DNA of 36,056 nt from Candidatus Aenigmatarchaeota archaeon (GCA_016934325.1 JAFGSV010000031.1:1-36056), one strand, 5' to 3'; positions 7,522 to 16,351 are shown, counted from the first letter of the stretch. Notes: generated from the sequence alone by a model not told the origin. Numbers and translations: made by a program.

Positions 7522-8220
7522 ATGCGCGGAAGGTTCACATTCGTGATATCCTGCGCCGATTTCCTGCAGCATTACAAGATAGACAAGGGGCTGAACAGTT
7601 ACATCCCAAACTTCAACGCGTCCCCCGGCCAGGACATACCCGTCGTCCTGACCGCAGGCAGCGAGACGGTTCTCGATACGAACAGGTGGGGGCTCATCCC
7701 CCATTGGGCCAAGGACCCCGAGATAGGCGGCAGGATGATAAACGCCCGGGCGGAGACCATGGCGGAGAAGCCCTCATCCAGGTCATCGTTCTTCGGCCGG
7801 AGATGCTTGGTCATAGCGGACGGATTCTACGAGTGGGAGAAGGAGGGCGGAGCCAAGGTCCCGTATTACGTCAGGCTGAAGGACAGGCCCGTCTTCGGGT
7901 TCGCCGGATTGTGGGACCAGTGGAAATCTCCGGAGGGGGCCGTCATCAAGAGCTGCGCGATCATAACGGTCTGGCCGAACGAATTCATGAAGGGCATCCA
8001 CGACAGGATGCCAGCGATCCTACCGAAGAGCAGCGAGCCGGCCTGGCTGGATCCAGAAAACAAGGAGAAATCTGATCTGCTGTCTCTGCTCAGGCCTTGC
8101 GATTCATCTTCAATGGAGGCGTATCAGGTCTCGAATGCTGTCAACGACCCCCTCAACAACAGCGAGGATTGCATAAAGCCTGTTCCAAGAAAAGATAGAG
8201 GCCTTTCGAAGTTCTTCTGA
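7522..8220 (+). CDS. SRAP-domain protein (YedK/HMCES family) lacking the catalytic Cys2
   Basis: A 232-residue SRAP protein. Active members expose Cys2 after Met removal and form a thiazolidine crosslink with abasic sites in single-stranded DNA, shielding them. Visible family parts are GRF at the start, WGLIPHWA (56-63), Asn74 in INARAET, Glu104 in GFYEW, and His160 in GIHDRMP. The usual MCGRF start reads MRGRF here: codon 2 is CGC, one base away from TGC. An in-frame stop just upstream and a TATA box leave no other start. The DNA-binding pocket is intact, so the protein may bind but should not crosslink by the known chemistry. Cys11 is the nearest other cysteine. Confidence 0.93.
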   Translation: MRGRFTFVISCADFLQHYKIDKGLNSYIPNFNASPGQDIPVVLTAGSETVLDTNRWGLIPHWAKDPEIGGRMINARAETMAEKPSSRSSFFGRRCLVIADGFYEWEKEGGAKVPYYVRLKDRPVFGFAGLWDQWKSPEGAVIKSCAIITVWPNEFMKGIHDRMPAILPKSSEPAWLDPENKEKSDLLSLLRPCDSSSMEAYQVSNAVNDPLNNSEDCIKPVPRKDRGLSKFF

Positions 8221-8237
8221 TGGCTGCTTTCGTGACC

Positions 8238-9257
8238 CTAGAACCGCAATTCTTCGCTGGCGAAGAAGGCCCTGCCGGTGCTGGTGTAGAAGGTGACGTA
8301 GAAGGTTCCGAAGTTCTCGCTCGGCAGCTCCTCGAAGTCGGTCGCGTATATTGGACCGATGACGAACGCTATGTCCTCTTCCCCGAATCCCTTCAGGGGG
8401 GTGAGCCTGAAGTCCTCCTTCTTGACGTCAAGTGTCGAAGAGAAGAGCCTCTTCTCCTCCTCCCCCTTCACGTCGGTCTGCTTTATGTAGACGGTCAGCG
8501 AGCCGTCAGCGGCCGTCGTCCTTCCCTTCATGTCCTTCAGGACCAGGTACGAGTGTATCCTGTCCCCCACGATCGCGGCGTAGAACTCCTTGACACCAAC
8601 TGCCTCGTAGACCTTGTCCTTGAGCGCCATGCATTCCTTCCTCCTGCCGGTGTCCACGATCTCGTCGCACGCCTCGCCCATGAAGACGTATTTCTTCGCA
8701 TATGCCCCGGCGAAGCCGAGATAGCATTCGTCCCTGGATGATGCGTCCTGCGGCTCGTCGCAGACGGCCATGGCATCTATGTCGTATGCCACCGCCGCAT
8801 AGCACATGCCCAGGTATTCCGGGATGACAATCACGTCGCAGATCGCGGTGTCCACCGACTTGACCGCCGACTTGTAGAATGATTCCTCGTAGCACCGCTC
8901 CAGCTCCTCCTCGGCTGAGCTCGTCATGATGCCCCCGCCGTAGATGAAAGAGCAGTTGTCGACCCTCTCCTCGCAGACCCCCTGGTTGCAGACGCTGTTA
9001 TCGCCGCATGCCTTGCCCGTCAGGGGTATGTTGTTGCATTCGAAGTCCGTCTGCTCGGAGCAGAAATCGGTCGTGCACGGGTTGCCGTCGGAGCAGGTGG
9101 CCGGGCATTTCCTTGCCTGCGATGCGTCAGAATCCGGGCCGGTGTCGACCTGCACGTCGGTAACCTTTCCCGTCAAATCGGTTCCCGTCGAGAGGCAGCC
9201 AGAAACTATGACCAAGGCCACTAGTACGGCCATGAGCGGGACTATTTCCGCCTTCAT
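8238..9257 (-). CDS. Cysteine-rich surface lipoprotein, unknown function
   Basis: 339 residues with a lipoprotein signal (VLVALVIVSGC, lipobox VSGC). Residues about 50-97 form a Cys-rich module with CSDGNPCTTDFC and CGDNSVCNQGVC, like the Cys repeats on the subtilase at 28335-34760. A second Cys-containing helical region (about 100-215; CYEESF, CDVIV, CYAAVAYD, CDEP, CYLGF) follows. The C-terminal third looks beta-rich (GSLTVYIKQTDVKG; FGTFYVTFYTSTG). It should be exposed on the outer face of the membrane. ATG 9257 has a TATA-like GATTTTTAAAT (minus strand, 9278-9288) 26 bp upstream. It converges with the SRAP gene with 17 bp between stops. Confidence 0.8.
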   Translation of the reverse strand: MKAEIVPLMAVLVALVIVSGCLSTGTDLTGKVTDVQVDTGPDSDASQARKCPATCSDGNPCTTDFCSEQTDFECNNIPLTGKACGDNSVCNQGVCEERVDNCSFIYGGGIMTSSAEEELERCYEESFYKSAVKSVDTAICDVIVIPEYLGMCYAAVAYDIDAMAVCDEPQDASSRDECYLGFAGAYAKKYVFMGEACDEIVDTGRRKECMALKDKVYEAVGVKEFYAAIVGDRIHSYLVLKDMKGRTTAADGSLTVYIKQTDVKGEEEKRLFSSTLDVKKEDFRLTPLKGFGEEDIAFVIGPIYATDFEELPSENFGTFYVTFYTSTGRAFFASEELRF

Positions 9258-9424
9258 GCCTTGATTTTGGAAGGAAGATTTAAAAATCCGTCAGAGTCAG
9301 CCCGTTTGCTGCATGCGTTGCTTGAAATCCGTGCCGCTTCCTTGGCTCTTCGCGGCCGCCCGGCTGTATTTGCGGGAATCCCGGCAGCCCAGAGAGCCCG
9401 TGCCGAAAAGTGACCGGAAACTGG

Positions 9425-9434
9425 CTAATTTAAG
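9425..9434 (+). promoter_or_regulatory. TATA box for orc1/cdc6
   Basis: CTAATTTAAG is centred about 27 bp before ATG 9457, implying a leaderless transcript. Confidence 0.6.
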
Positions 9435-9456
9435 TCTTATCGGCAGTTAACTATAC

Positions 9457-10503
9457 ATGCCTCCCCGAGACATCCTGCTGGCGGAAGAGACGCTGTTCAG
9501 GGACGACTCCATATTCAACCCTGACCACATCCCCGACCAGTTCCGCTTCAGGGAAGCCCAGCTAAGGGAGATGACCTTCGCCCTCAAGCCGGCCCTGCGC
9601 GACGGGAGGCCGGGGAACGCGTTCCTCATAGGCCCTCCCGCGACCGGCAAGACCACCGCCGTCAGGCTCGTCTTCGACGAGATGGCGAAGGAGACGAACA
9701 AGGTCCTTGCGGTGCACGTGAACTGCCACATGCACCCGAGCGCATTCAAGATATTCTCCGAGATCCACAGGAGCGTCTTCGGCATGGCCCCCCCTGACAC
9801 GGGCACCCCGCTGTCCAAGGTGGCCGGGGACGTCTTCACGAGGCTCTCGAAGGAAGGGAAGGTCCTGGTCGTCGCCCTGGACGACATAAACTTCCTGTTC
9901 GAGAACGGCACGGCGAACGACATCCTCTACATGATCCTGAGGGCGCACGAGTCCTACAAGGGGATACTGACCTCCGTCTTCGCGGTCGCCACCGAGGAGC
10001 TGCTGCACGAGCTCGACGAGAGGGTAAGGTCCATATTCTCCCCCGTCAGGATAGACTTCCCGGAGTACAGCGGCAGGGAGCTCAGGGACATCCTCGCGAG
10101 GAGGTGCGAGGCGGGCCTGTATCCCGACGTGATCCCGGGGGAGCTTCTGGACAGGATAGCCTCCCGCTCGAGGGACCTCAGGTTCGGGATCGAGCTCGTC
10201 AAGCAGTCCGCCATGGCGGCCGAGGCGGACGCGTGCAGGCGCATCGAGGAGCAGCACGTCGAGAAGGCCCTGCGGGCCATGACCAGGCACGAGGACGTCG
10301 ACAGCGGCAAGATACTGCTATCCATAGTCCGGTCGCAGGGGCCCATGGAGTCGGGGAAGCTCTACGAGCTGCTCAAGAGGGAGCAGGGCATGAGCTACAC
10401 CACTTTCTACCGCCTTCTGCAGAGGCTGAAGTCTGAGAAGGCGCTGGCGATAAAGCCGGTGGAGAAGACGCGCGGGAAGACCAGCATGATAAGCGCGAAG
10501 TGA
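9457..10503 (+). CDS. Orc1/Cdc6-type replication initiator AAA+ ATPase
   Basis: 348 residues, slightly short for archaeal Orc1/Cdc6. The start, RDDSIFNPDHIPDQFRFREAQ split around residues 15-35, is the family N-terminus. Walker A is GPPATGKTT (59-67) and Walker B is VVALDDINF (138-146). A lid region with RDLRFGIELVKQS (family RDLR..I..L) follows, and then a C-terminal winged helix (about 285-348). It should bind origin DNA and load the MCM helicase. Walker B reads LDD where LDE is usual, which may alter ATP hydrolysis. No origin-recognition repeats were seen in the 200 bp upstream or the 70 bp downstream. Confidence 0.92.
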   Translation: MPPRDILLAEETLFRDDSIFNPDHIPDQFRFREAQLREMTFALKPALRDGRPGNAFLIGPPATGKTTAVRLVFDEMAKETNKVLAVHVNCHMHPSAFKIFSEIHRSVFGMAPPDTGTPLSKVAGDVFTRLSKEGKVLVVALDDINFLFENGTANDILYMILRAHESYKGILTSVFAVATEELLHELDERVRSIFSPVRIDFPEYSGRELRDILARRCEAGLYPDVIPGELLDRIASRSRDLRFGIELVKQSAMAAEADACRRIEEQHVEKALRAMTRHEDVDSGKILLSIVRSQGPMESGKLYELLKREQGMSYTTFYRLLQRLKSEKALAIKPVEKTRGKTSMISAK

Positions 10504-10542
10504 ATGGATGACAGCGGTTTCTTTGGTTTCTCTGAATGGTGG

Positions 10543-10553
10543 TGTATAAAAAT
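10543..10553 (+). promoter_or_regulatory. TATA box for the 10574 gene
   Basis: TGTATAAAAAT is centred about 26 bp before ATG 10574. Confidence 0.65.
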
Positions 10554-10573
10554 TTTATCCCGATATTCTAATC

Positions 10574-11590
10574 ATGAGAGACGAAGGCCATCATGAGAAT
10601 ATCGAGGACTTCCGCGGTGTCCTGGACATAATCAACCATGAGCTCAAAGCCCTTACATTCCTGTATCTCGGCGGCCGTCCATCGACCATATATGAAGTTT
10701 CAGAGCGGGTGAACGGATTTCTCAAGCATGGAAAATTGCACGTCGACGACAATAACATATACAGGTATCTCCTGACCATCGACGAAGCCGGGAATGGCTG
10801 TCTGGCCGAAAGGTCAGGGGTCGCCGGGAAAATAAGGGGGACCGCACGAGCCTGGAGCCTGACCCCGCTGGGGGAATGGCTGCAACCCGCCGTCTCGTTC
10901 GGGATGCACTTCGTGCCATCCAGATACGGGGTCTCCACGTGGAAGGTCTTGGGTCCCATGAACTCGAAATACAAGAGGAGGAGTTCATACGGGAGGGTTG
11001 ATATCATCAGGTCTTTGGCGTGCCATGATGCGCAGTCCGTCAGACAGCTGTCGGAGCACACTGGGCTCAGTATTCACGATGCGAAGTGCAAGCTCGGCGA
11101 CCTGTCCAAAGTGGCTCTGGGAAGCGGCCTCTACCCTGAAGGCCTGCCTATGGTGAAGCCGGTGCATGGCGACACGAAACCCAGCGGGTACGTGTATCAA
11201 TGGACTGGCAAGCGATACGATCCCGATGATTTCAGAATCCACCACACGAAGACCATGGATCTGGCCAGGGTCTTCACGCAATCATCGGAAGGGAGCTTTT
11301 TCTGGACGTCCTCGCTGTTCCCCGAATCAGGCTATTCGGATCCGGAAAAGTTGCGCGATGGGCTGAAAGTGCTGCTGAGAAAGGGTTACGTATCCAGAAA
11401 AGCCGCCAGGGATTTCATGAGCTACGAGTTGACTTGGGATGGGAAGTCATATTATGAAGATTGCTTGGATCCTATAATGGGCTATGCGAGCAGGGATCGG
11501 GAATATGTCGGTTTCGTACTGAGCAACCAGCCTTCTCCAGACGAATTGATGGATGCTGCGAAAGTAGGGTATCTGCTGCGCCAATCCTAG
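10574..11590 (+). CDS. Probable DNA-binding winged-helix protein, unknown role
   Basis: 338 residues, not a recognised family. The first 110 residues read as a winged helix (LTFLYLGGRPSTIYEVSER, then a recognition-type helix and LTPLGEWLQP). A second HTH-like unit lies at about 148-180 (RSLACHDAQSVRQLSEHTG), and a third region at about 260-300 pairs DGLKVLLRKGYVSRKAAR with LTWDGKSYY. Repeated HTH units suggest a transcription regulator or replication accessory. It lies 70 bp after orc1/cdc6 on the same strand but has its own TATA box. The function is inferred only from fold-like patterns. Confidence 0.65.
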   Translation: MRDEGHHENIEDFRGVLDIINHELKALTFLYLGGRPSTIYEVSERVNGFLKHGKLHVDDNNIYRYLLTIDEAGNGCLAERSGVAGKIRGTARAWSLTPLGEWLQPAVSFGMHFVPSRYGVSTWKVLGPMNSKYKRRSSYGRVDIIRSLACHDAQSVRQLSEHTGLSIHDAKCKLGDLSKVALGSGLYPEGLPMVKPVHGDTKPSGYVYQWTGKRYDPDDFRIHHTKTMDLARVFTQSSEGSFFWTSSLFPESGYSDPEKLRDGLKVLLRKGYVSRKAARDFMSYELTWDGKSYYEDCLDPIMGYASRDREYVGFVLSNQPSPDELMDAAKVGYLLRQS

Positions 11591-11728
11591 ATGGTGCGGC
11601 CGTCCGAAGACGTGCAGGAATTTCCGCGGGCTGCGTGCATGCTCATGTTGCGTTCTGACAGCCATGGCATGCATCAATTCCCGGATTCGGCATCCTTTTA
11701 AATCAGGCAGCGGGTAATTGTTGTATAT

Positions 11729-11749
11729 GCACCCCCGCTTTTCGGGTGC
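11729..11749 (+). promoter_or_regulatory. Hairpin over the methyltransferase start region
   Basis: GCACCC (11729-11734), 9-nt loop, GGGTGC (11744-11749). It overlaps the first in-frame GTG (11746). If transcripts start near 11726 (from TTTTAAA at about 11696) the hairpin would mask that start. If they start near 11752 (from GTATATG at 11723-11729) the mRNA would be leaderless and lack it. Confidence 0.35.
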
Positions 11750-12429
11750 CTGACGTGATGATGATGAGGGGACCTGAGGACATCACCAACATGAAGGACG
11801 GCTGGAGGGAGCGCTCCGACCCCGTCGCAAGCGACATGGCAAGGGTTTCAGTATGCTTCAGGTATAGCTGGGCGCTCAAGAGGATACGGCTGCTTGAAAG
11901 GGCGACGGGGAAGAGGGTCAGGAACGTCCTCGATGTCGGCTGCTCCGTCGGCTACGGATGCAAGATCATGCGTGACGGCGGCCTGGACGCCGAGGGGATG
12001 GACGTCAATCCCGGTGTCGTAAGGATAGCCAAGAAGCGCTATCCCGGCGTCAGGTTCAGGGTTGGGGACGCCCTGGGCGTCAATGAGTATCACGATGTGA
12101 TCACGGCGTTCGAGGTCATAGAGCATATAAAGGACTGGAGGAGGGCGCTCAATGTCTGGAAGAAGCATTGCCGGCTGCTGCTCATGTCCACCCCCAACCT
12201 GAAGTACCTGAAGAACGAGAACCCACACCACTTCAAGGAATTCACTTACGAGGAGGCGAAGGGCATGTCGCCGAAGGTATGGGGGATGTGCCTGTCGCCC
12301 ATCACGACAAAGCCCATCACGGCGCTGTTCGGCGGGGAGGCAGCTGCGCGCTTCAGGCTCGCCGCCGGGAAGCCGTTCCCGAGGCTCAGCAGGCATTTCC
12401 TTATCGAGGTCGACGGGGAAAGGGAATAG
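11746..12429 (+). CDS. Class I SAM-dependent methyltransferase
   Basis: 227 residues. Motif I, VLDVGCSVGYG, is near residue 61; motif II carries the acidic GMDVNPG; FEVIEHIKDW corresponds to motif IV and the Ubie/Methyltransf_11-type helix; LLLMSTPNLKYLKNENPHH resembles methyltransferases acting on glycans or lipids. The acceptor is unknown, but it converges, 3 bp apart, with a glycosyltransferase-flippase-epimerase run, which hints at O- or N-methylation of a surface sugar. The start is uncertain: GTG 11746, GTG 11755 and ATG 11758 are all in frame, and the TATA at 11723-11729 favours 11755 or 11758. Confidence 0.88.
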   Translation: MPDVMMMRGPEDITNMKDGWRERSDPVASDMARVSVCFRYSWALKRIRLLERATGKRVRNVLDVGCSVGYGCKIMRDGGLDAEGMDVNPGVVRIAKKRYPGVRFRVGDALGVNEYHDVITAFEVIEHIKDWRRALNVWKKHCRLLLMSTPNLKYLKNENPHHFKEFTYEEAKGMSPKVWGMCLSPITTKPITALFGGEAAARFRLAAGKPFPRLSRHFLIEVDGERE

Positions 12430-12432
12430 ACT

Positions 12433-13554
12433 TCATTCGAACTTCCCGAAGACCTCCGCGAGAATCCTCTCCATTGCGTCCCAGCTGTAATGACTCACGC
12501 ATTTCTTCCTGGCCTTCGCGCCCATCCTGCGGGCCTCTCCATCGTTCCCGGCGACGTGCATTATCGCTTCGGCCAGAGCCCTTGTGTCGTCCGGCTCGAC
12601 AACGATGCCGCACTCGTCAAGTATCCCCGGTATGTCAGAAACTGATGACCCTATGACCGGCTTGCCCATGGCCAGCGCCTCGAATATCTTCCCGGGGACC
12701 TGCGCCTCGTTGTAGGGCGTCCTCCTCTGGGGGAGGACCACCATGTCCGCAGCCGCCAGGAAGGACGGCATCTCGCTGTGCGGCCTCTTCCCGGCGTGCA
12801 TGAGCATGCTCCCGTACTTCCCCTGCAGCGACCTGAGATAGCCGCCACCGATGTCCCCTACCATGAGCAGCCTGATGTCGTCCCTGCCGGCCATCCGCAG
12901 GGCTTCCAGGATGTGCTCTATGCCCTTCATGGGCCTGGCCGTCCCCGAGAACAGGATGATCTTCCCGTCTCCTATGCCCAGCTTGCTCCTCATCTCCTCC
13001 CTGTCGTACCTGGCGGGATCGAAATAGCCCGTGTCGGCGCCGTGGGGAAGGATGCTGCCGCCGTATCTCTTCTGCAGGAAGCTGGACACGACGGTCACGT
13101 CGTCGGCAAGCTTCGCCAGGAAATGCATGAGCAGCAGGTATTGGAGAGAGTTGGGCTTCCACAGAGAAAGCATGGACAGCACGAACGAGCGCCTGCTGTA
13201 GGGATGGTACCATGAGGATATCTCCCAGTCCTCTACATCGAGGACGACCGGCTTCCTGTCCATGACCTTCTTCAGGAAACCGACGCCGTAGCTCGTGGCC
13301 TTCGGCTTGAAGGCGTAGACCACGTCCCCCGTAATCTTCCGCAGCATCTCCCTGCACGGGAGGGCGAAGAGCGGCATGGACCTGCCCCTCACCGTCCTGT
13401 AGTCGAATTCGCCCGCATAGGGGGGGAACACACCCTCCCCGAACACCGGCCCTATGACTTCCACCTCATGCCGCCTTTGTAGGACCCGGACTATCGGGTA
13501 AGTCCTGACGATGGAATTCGTGGACAGGTCATAGACGAGGACCGATATCTTCAT
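12433..13554 (-). CDS. Glycosyltransferase family 4 (GT-B fold)
   Basis: 373 residues with two Rossmann-like halves. N-terminal MKISVLVYDLSTNSIVRTYP is the acceptor side. The C-terminal half carries IILFSGTARPMKGIEHIL and the nucleotide-sugar-binding motif QVPGKIFEALAMGKPVI (family EX7E-like segment with FEALA.GKPVI). It transfers a sugar from an NDP donor to a lipid-linked or protein glycan at the inner face of the membrane. Its ATG overlaps the flippase stop by 4 nt (ATGA), so translation is coupled. Donor and acceptor cannot be assigned. Confidence 0.93.
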   Translation of the reverse strand: MKISVLVYDLSTNSIVRTYPIVRVLQRRHEVEVIGPVFGEGVFPPYAGEFDYRTVRGRSMPLFALPCREMLRKITGDVVYAFKPKATSYGVGFLKKVMDRKPVVLDVEDWEISSWYHPYSRRSFVLSMLSLWKPNSLQYLLLMHFLAKLADDVTVVSSFLQKRYGGSILPHGADTGYFDPARYDREEMRSKLGIGDGKIILFSGTARPMKGIEHILEALRMAGRDDIRLLMVGDIGGGYLRSLQGKYGSMLMHAGKRPHSEMPSFLAAADMVVLPQRRTPYNEAQVPGKIFEALAMGKPVIGSSVSDIPGILDECGIVVEPDDTRALAEAIMHVAGNDGEARRMGAKARKKCVSHYSWDAMERILAEVFGKFE

Positions 13555-15158
13555 CTGATCACTTTCTTGAGCAGTCTCCTGATCAACGAGAGTTTCATGT
13601 TCGATTTCCTCTCTATGGTCTTGAGCATCTCTATGTCCTCCCTGGAAAGCGCCCTGAAGTACGAGACCAGCAGCATGTAGAACAGGAGAGCAAGCAGCGA
13701 GAACGCGATTATGAGCGGAATGCCCTGCTCGGGGATGAGCGCCATGAAGATGCCGTAGACGCTTATGAACGCGACGGCGGCAAGGACAGCCGTCTTCACG
13801 AAGCTCCTCGATATCTGCCTTATCCCGGTCATCCTGAAAATGAGCGCCTGGTACAGGCAGAAGCTCACGGCGTACATCGTCATGCTTGCGAAGGCGGCCC
13901 CGTCAATGCCGAACACGGGTATCAGCGCGAGGTTGAGCACGACGTTCACGAGCGTGTTGACTATGGTTACGTACAGTATGTACTTCGTCTTCTTGTACAT
14001 GTTGAGCAGGTTGAAGCTCAATATGCTGAACCCGCTTATGAAGAACCCTATCGTCAGGAAGAGCATCGCCGAGTAGCCCTCCGCGTACATCGGCCCGAAG
14101 ATCAGCGTTATTATCTGCCGCGGAAAGAATATGAATGCGAACAACAGTGGGGCGTTCAGGTACAGCAGCCATTTGCTCACCGTCCTGTAGACGCCGGCGA
14201 GGTCATCCTCCTTCTTGAGGGCATAAAGCGACGTGATGACCGGCAGGAAGAGGGCGTTGAGCGCATATGGGAACATGGTGAGCAGCCTCGCCGTCGGGAC
14301 GGCGGCGTTGTAGATGCCGACGTCTTCCGCCGCCTTGAATATGCCGATCATCAGGGTGTCCGTGTAGGTCGTTATGAGGAGCATGAAATTAGTGAAAAGG
14401 AGCGGGAACGAGAAGAGCAGCAGCTCCTTCTTCATGGGCAAAGACTTGATCATGCTTCTGAAGGGGAATATCCTCCTCAGCATGAACACGGATATGACGG
14501 CCGTGACGACCGCCGCCATCGTCCATGCCAGAGAAAGCCCCGCCAGGCCGAGCCCCAGCATGCCGAAGAGCAGAATGAACAGCAGCCTCATCGAGTTGGC
14601 GGTGAGCACCTCGGAATAGATCTGGTAATCCATCCTCTTGAAGCCTATGAAGAACGAGTTGATCAGCAGGAAGGTGACCGTGAACGGGAGCGAGAAGGAC
14701 AGAACCGCGAGGACGATTCCCAGCTGCGCGTTGCTGAAAACCGCCTCGGACAGCAGGGGGGAGAACGCGAGCATGGTCGCCAGAAGGATGAACGAGAGGG
14801 GCATGGCCAGCCGCACGCTCGATGATATGACGCCCCTCAGCTTGGCCTCTTCCTTCTTCTGCGAATAGAAGGCTATGTACCTGATCACCCCCCTGGAAAG
14901 CCCAAGCAGGGCCACGGCCTCGAAGAAGCCGATGAGCGCCAGGCCCATCGAGAAGACGCCGTAGTCCGCGGGCCCGAAGTACTGGGCGATGAATATCCTG
15001 TAGACATAGGCGAGTATCTTGGAAGTTATCAGCCCGAAGAAATACAGGCCCCCGCCCCTGGCTATCATCTTCAGGGACTGCATGCCTTCAGGATCTTTCT
15101 CCACGCTCACGGTATCGCCCCGCGCCTCCAGTTCGTTCCCGGATTTCACCAGCCCCAT
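13551..15158 (-). CDS. Wzx-like polysaccharide flippase (MOP superfamily)
   Basis: 535 residues with about 14 hydrophobic helices, for example PLSFILLATMLAFSPLL, LLFILLFGMLGLGLAGLSLA and IPLIIAFSLLALLFYMLLV. The N-terminal GGGLYFFGLITSKILAYVYR and ADYGVFSMGLALIGF are typical of archaeal and bacterial polysaccharide exporters. It would flip lipid-linked oligosaccharides outward for S-layer or pilin glycosylation. The open frame extends 72 codons further to 15374, but that part is non-hydrophobic, Arg/Gly-rich and overlaps the epimerase. ATG 15158 has a TATA-like TTTTTTTATACG (minus strand, 15177-15188) centred 25 bp upstream. First gene of a two-gene operon with the glycosyltransferase. Confidence 0.93.
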   Translation of the reverse strand: MGLVKSGNELEARGDTVSVEKDPEGMQSLKMIARGGGLYFFGLITSKILAYVYRIFIAQYFGPADYGVFSMGLALIGFFEAVALLGLSRGVIRYIAFYSQKKEEAKLRGVISSSVRLAMPLSFILLATMLAFSPLLSEAVFSNAQLGIVLAVLSFSLPFTVTFLLINSFFIGFKRMDYQIYSEVLTANSMRLLFILLFGMLGLGLAGLSLAWTMAAVVTAVISVFMLRRIFPFRSMIKSLPMKKELLLFSFPLLFTNFMLLITTYTDTLMIGIFKAAEDVGIYNAAVPTARLLTMFPYALNALFLPVITSLYALKKEDDLAGVYRTVSKWLLYLNAPLLFAFIFFPRQIITLIFGPMYAEGYSAMLFLTIGFFISGFSILSFNLLNMYKKTKYILYVTIVNTLVNVVLNLALIPVFGIDGAAFASMTMYAVSFCLYQALIFRMTGIRQISRSFVKTAVLAAVAFISVYGIFMALIPEQGIPLIIAFSLLALLFYMLLVSYFRALSREDIEMLKTIERKSNMKLSLIRRLLKKVIR

Positions 15159-15176
15159 AATAATTGTAATGACGCT

Positions 15177-15188
15177 CGTATAAAAAAA
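15177..15188 (-). promoter_or_regulatory. TATA box of the flippase-glycosyltransferase operon
   Basis: On the minus strand TTTTTTTATACG is centred about 25 bp from ATG 15158. This rejects the longer flippase frame. Confidence 0.65.
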
Positions 15189-15208
15189 CAGAATTAGCCG
15201 CCCGCGGG

Positions 15209-16321
15209 TCAGCCGGAGATGAGCCCCCTTTCCGAAAGCTCCTGCTTCGCCTGATCGTACCTGTCGGTCGCCTGCTGCCCCTCGCTCCATTCCACGAGCT
15301 CCCGGACGCCCTCCTTGAAGCCGACCTTCGGCTCGAAACCTAGTTTCCTTATGCTGCCGATGTCGGCGAAGCAATGCCTTATGTCCCCCGACCTGTACTT
15401 GCCGGCGATCACGGGCTCGATGTCCTTCCCGAGCAGGTCGGCAAGAGTCCTGGCGACCTGCATGATGGTGACCGTGTTCCCCGTGCCTACGTTGAAGGAG
15501 CGGAAGTCCGCCTCGCGGCTCTTCATGGCGATGATGTTCGCCTCGACTATGTCATGCACGGATACGAGGTCCCTGGACTGGTTGCCGTCCTCGAAGATTA
15601 TAGGAGGATTCCCGTTCTTCAGGCGGGACGAGAATATGGCGGCCACCCCCGTGTAAGGGTTCGACAGGGACTGCCTCGGCCCATAGACGTTGAAGTATCT
15701 CAGAGAGACCGCCGGTATGCCGTATGCCCTTCCGACCGTCAGGCACAGCTCTTCCTGGTCCCTCTTTGTTATCGCGTAGACGGATGTGGGCTTCAGCGGC
15801 TTGTCCTCGCTCGTCGCGACCTTCCTGACGGGCTTGCCGCACGACGGGCATTTCATCTCCCAGTCCCGCCTGGCCAGCTGCTCGTCCGTCCTCAGGTCCG
15901 GATATACCATTCCGCAGGCATCGCATTCGTAGGCGCCCTCGCCGTAGATGGACATGGAGCTTGCGACTATGAGCTTCTTGATCTTGTCCTTCATCCTGGC
16001 GATGCTTCCCAGCAGCTTTGCCGTCCCGAGGGTGTTCATGTCGACGTACCTGCCTATCTCGTACATCGACTGCCCGACCCCGACCGCGGCCGCCTGGTGG
16101 AAGACAACTTCCACCCCGTCCAGGATCTTCTGAACCAGCCCGTCGTTGTGTATGCTGGCGAAGTGGTATTTCGCGCCGTCGTTGAGGTAATCGGGCTTCC
16201 TCGATCCGTGCACCTGCTCCTCGAGGGAGTCTATCACGATGACCTCGTGCCCGTCCCCGACAAGCCTGTCCACGAGGTGGCTTCCAATGAATCCGGCGCC
16301 CCCTGTAACCAAGACCTTCAT
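15209..16321 (-). CDS. NDP-sugar epimerase with zinc-ribbon insert (dTDP-L-rhamnose 4-epimerase-like)
   Basis: 370-residue extended short-chain dehydrogenase. The Rossmann motif TGGAGFIGSH lies at 6-15; the catalytic pair is Tyr182 and Lys186 (YAITK), with the usual Ser in ASSMSIYG. Between them is an insert with two CxxC pairs (Cys133/136 in ECDACG, Cys158/161 in KCPSCG), a zinc-ribbon-like feature I associate with proteins annotated dTDP-L-rhamnose 4-epimerase. It probably interconverts an NDP-hexose for the neighbouring glycosyltransferase. A GTG at 16330 is in frame, but ATG 16321 with upstream GGAAG is preferred. It has its own promoter and ends 50 bp before the flippase start. Confidence 0.9.
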   Translation of the reverse strand: MKVLVTGGAGFIGSHLVDRLVGDGHEVIVIDSLEEQVHGSRKPDYLNDGAKYHFASIHNDGLVQKILDGVEVVFHQAAAVGVGQSMYEIGRYVDMNTLGTAKLLGSIARMKDKIKKLIVASSMSIYGEGAYECDACGMVYPDLRTDEQLARRDWEMKCPSCGKPVRKVATSEDKPLKPTSVYAITKRDQEELCLTVGRAYGIPAVSLRYFNVYGPRQSLSNPYTGVAAIFSSRLKNGNPPIIFEDGNQSRDLVSVHDIVEANIIAMKSREADFRSFNVGTGNTVTIMQVARTLADLLGKDIEPVIAGKYRSGDIRHCFADIGSIRKLGFEPKVGFKEGVRELVEWSEGQQATDRYDQAKQELSERGLISG

Positions 16322-16351
16322 GCGAAACACTTCCTTAATATTGGCCCGATT

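Noticed and set aside
9258-9456. Replication origin between the lipoprotein and orc1/cdc6 genes
   Set aside because: Only about 200 bp, with no repeated origin-box-like motif and no long AT-rich unwinding tract.
15159-15374. N-terminal extension of the flippase frame
   Set aside because: The 72 extra residues are non-hydrophobic and Arg/Gly-rich, overlap the epimerase gene, and lie upstream of the TATA box that serves ATG 15158.
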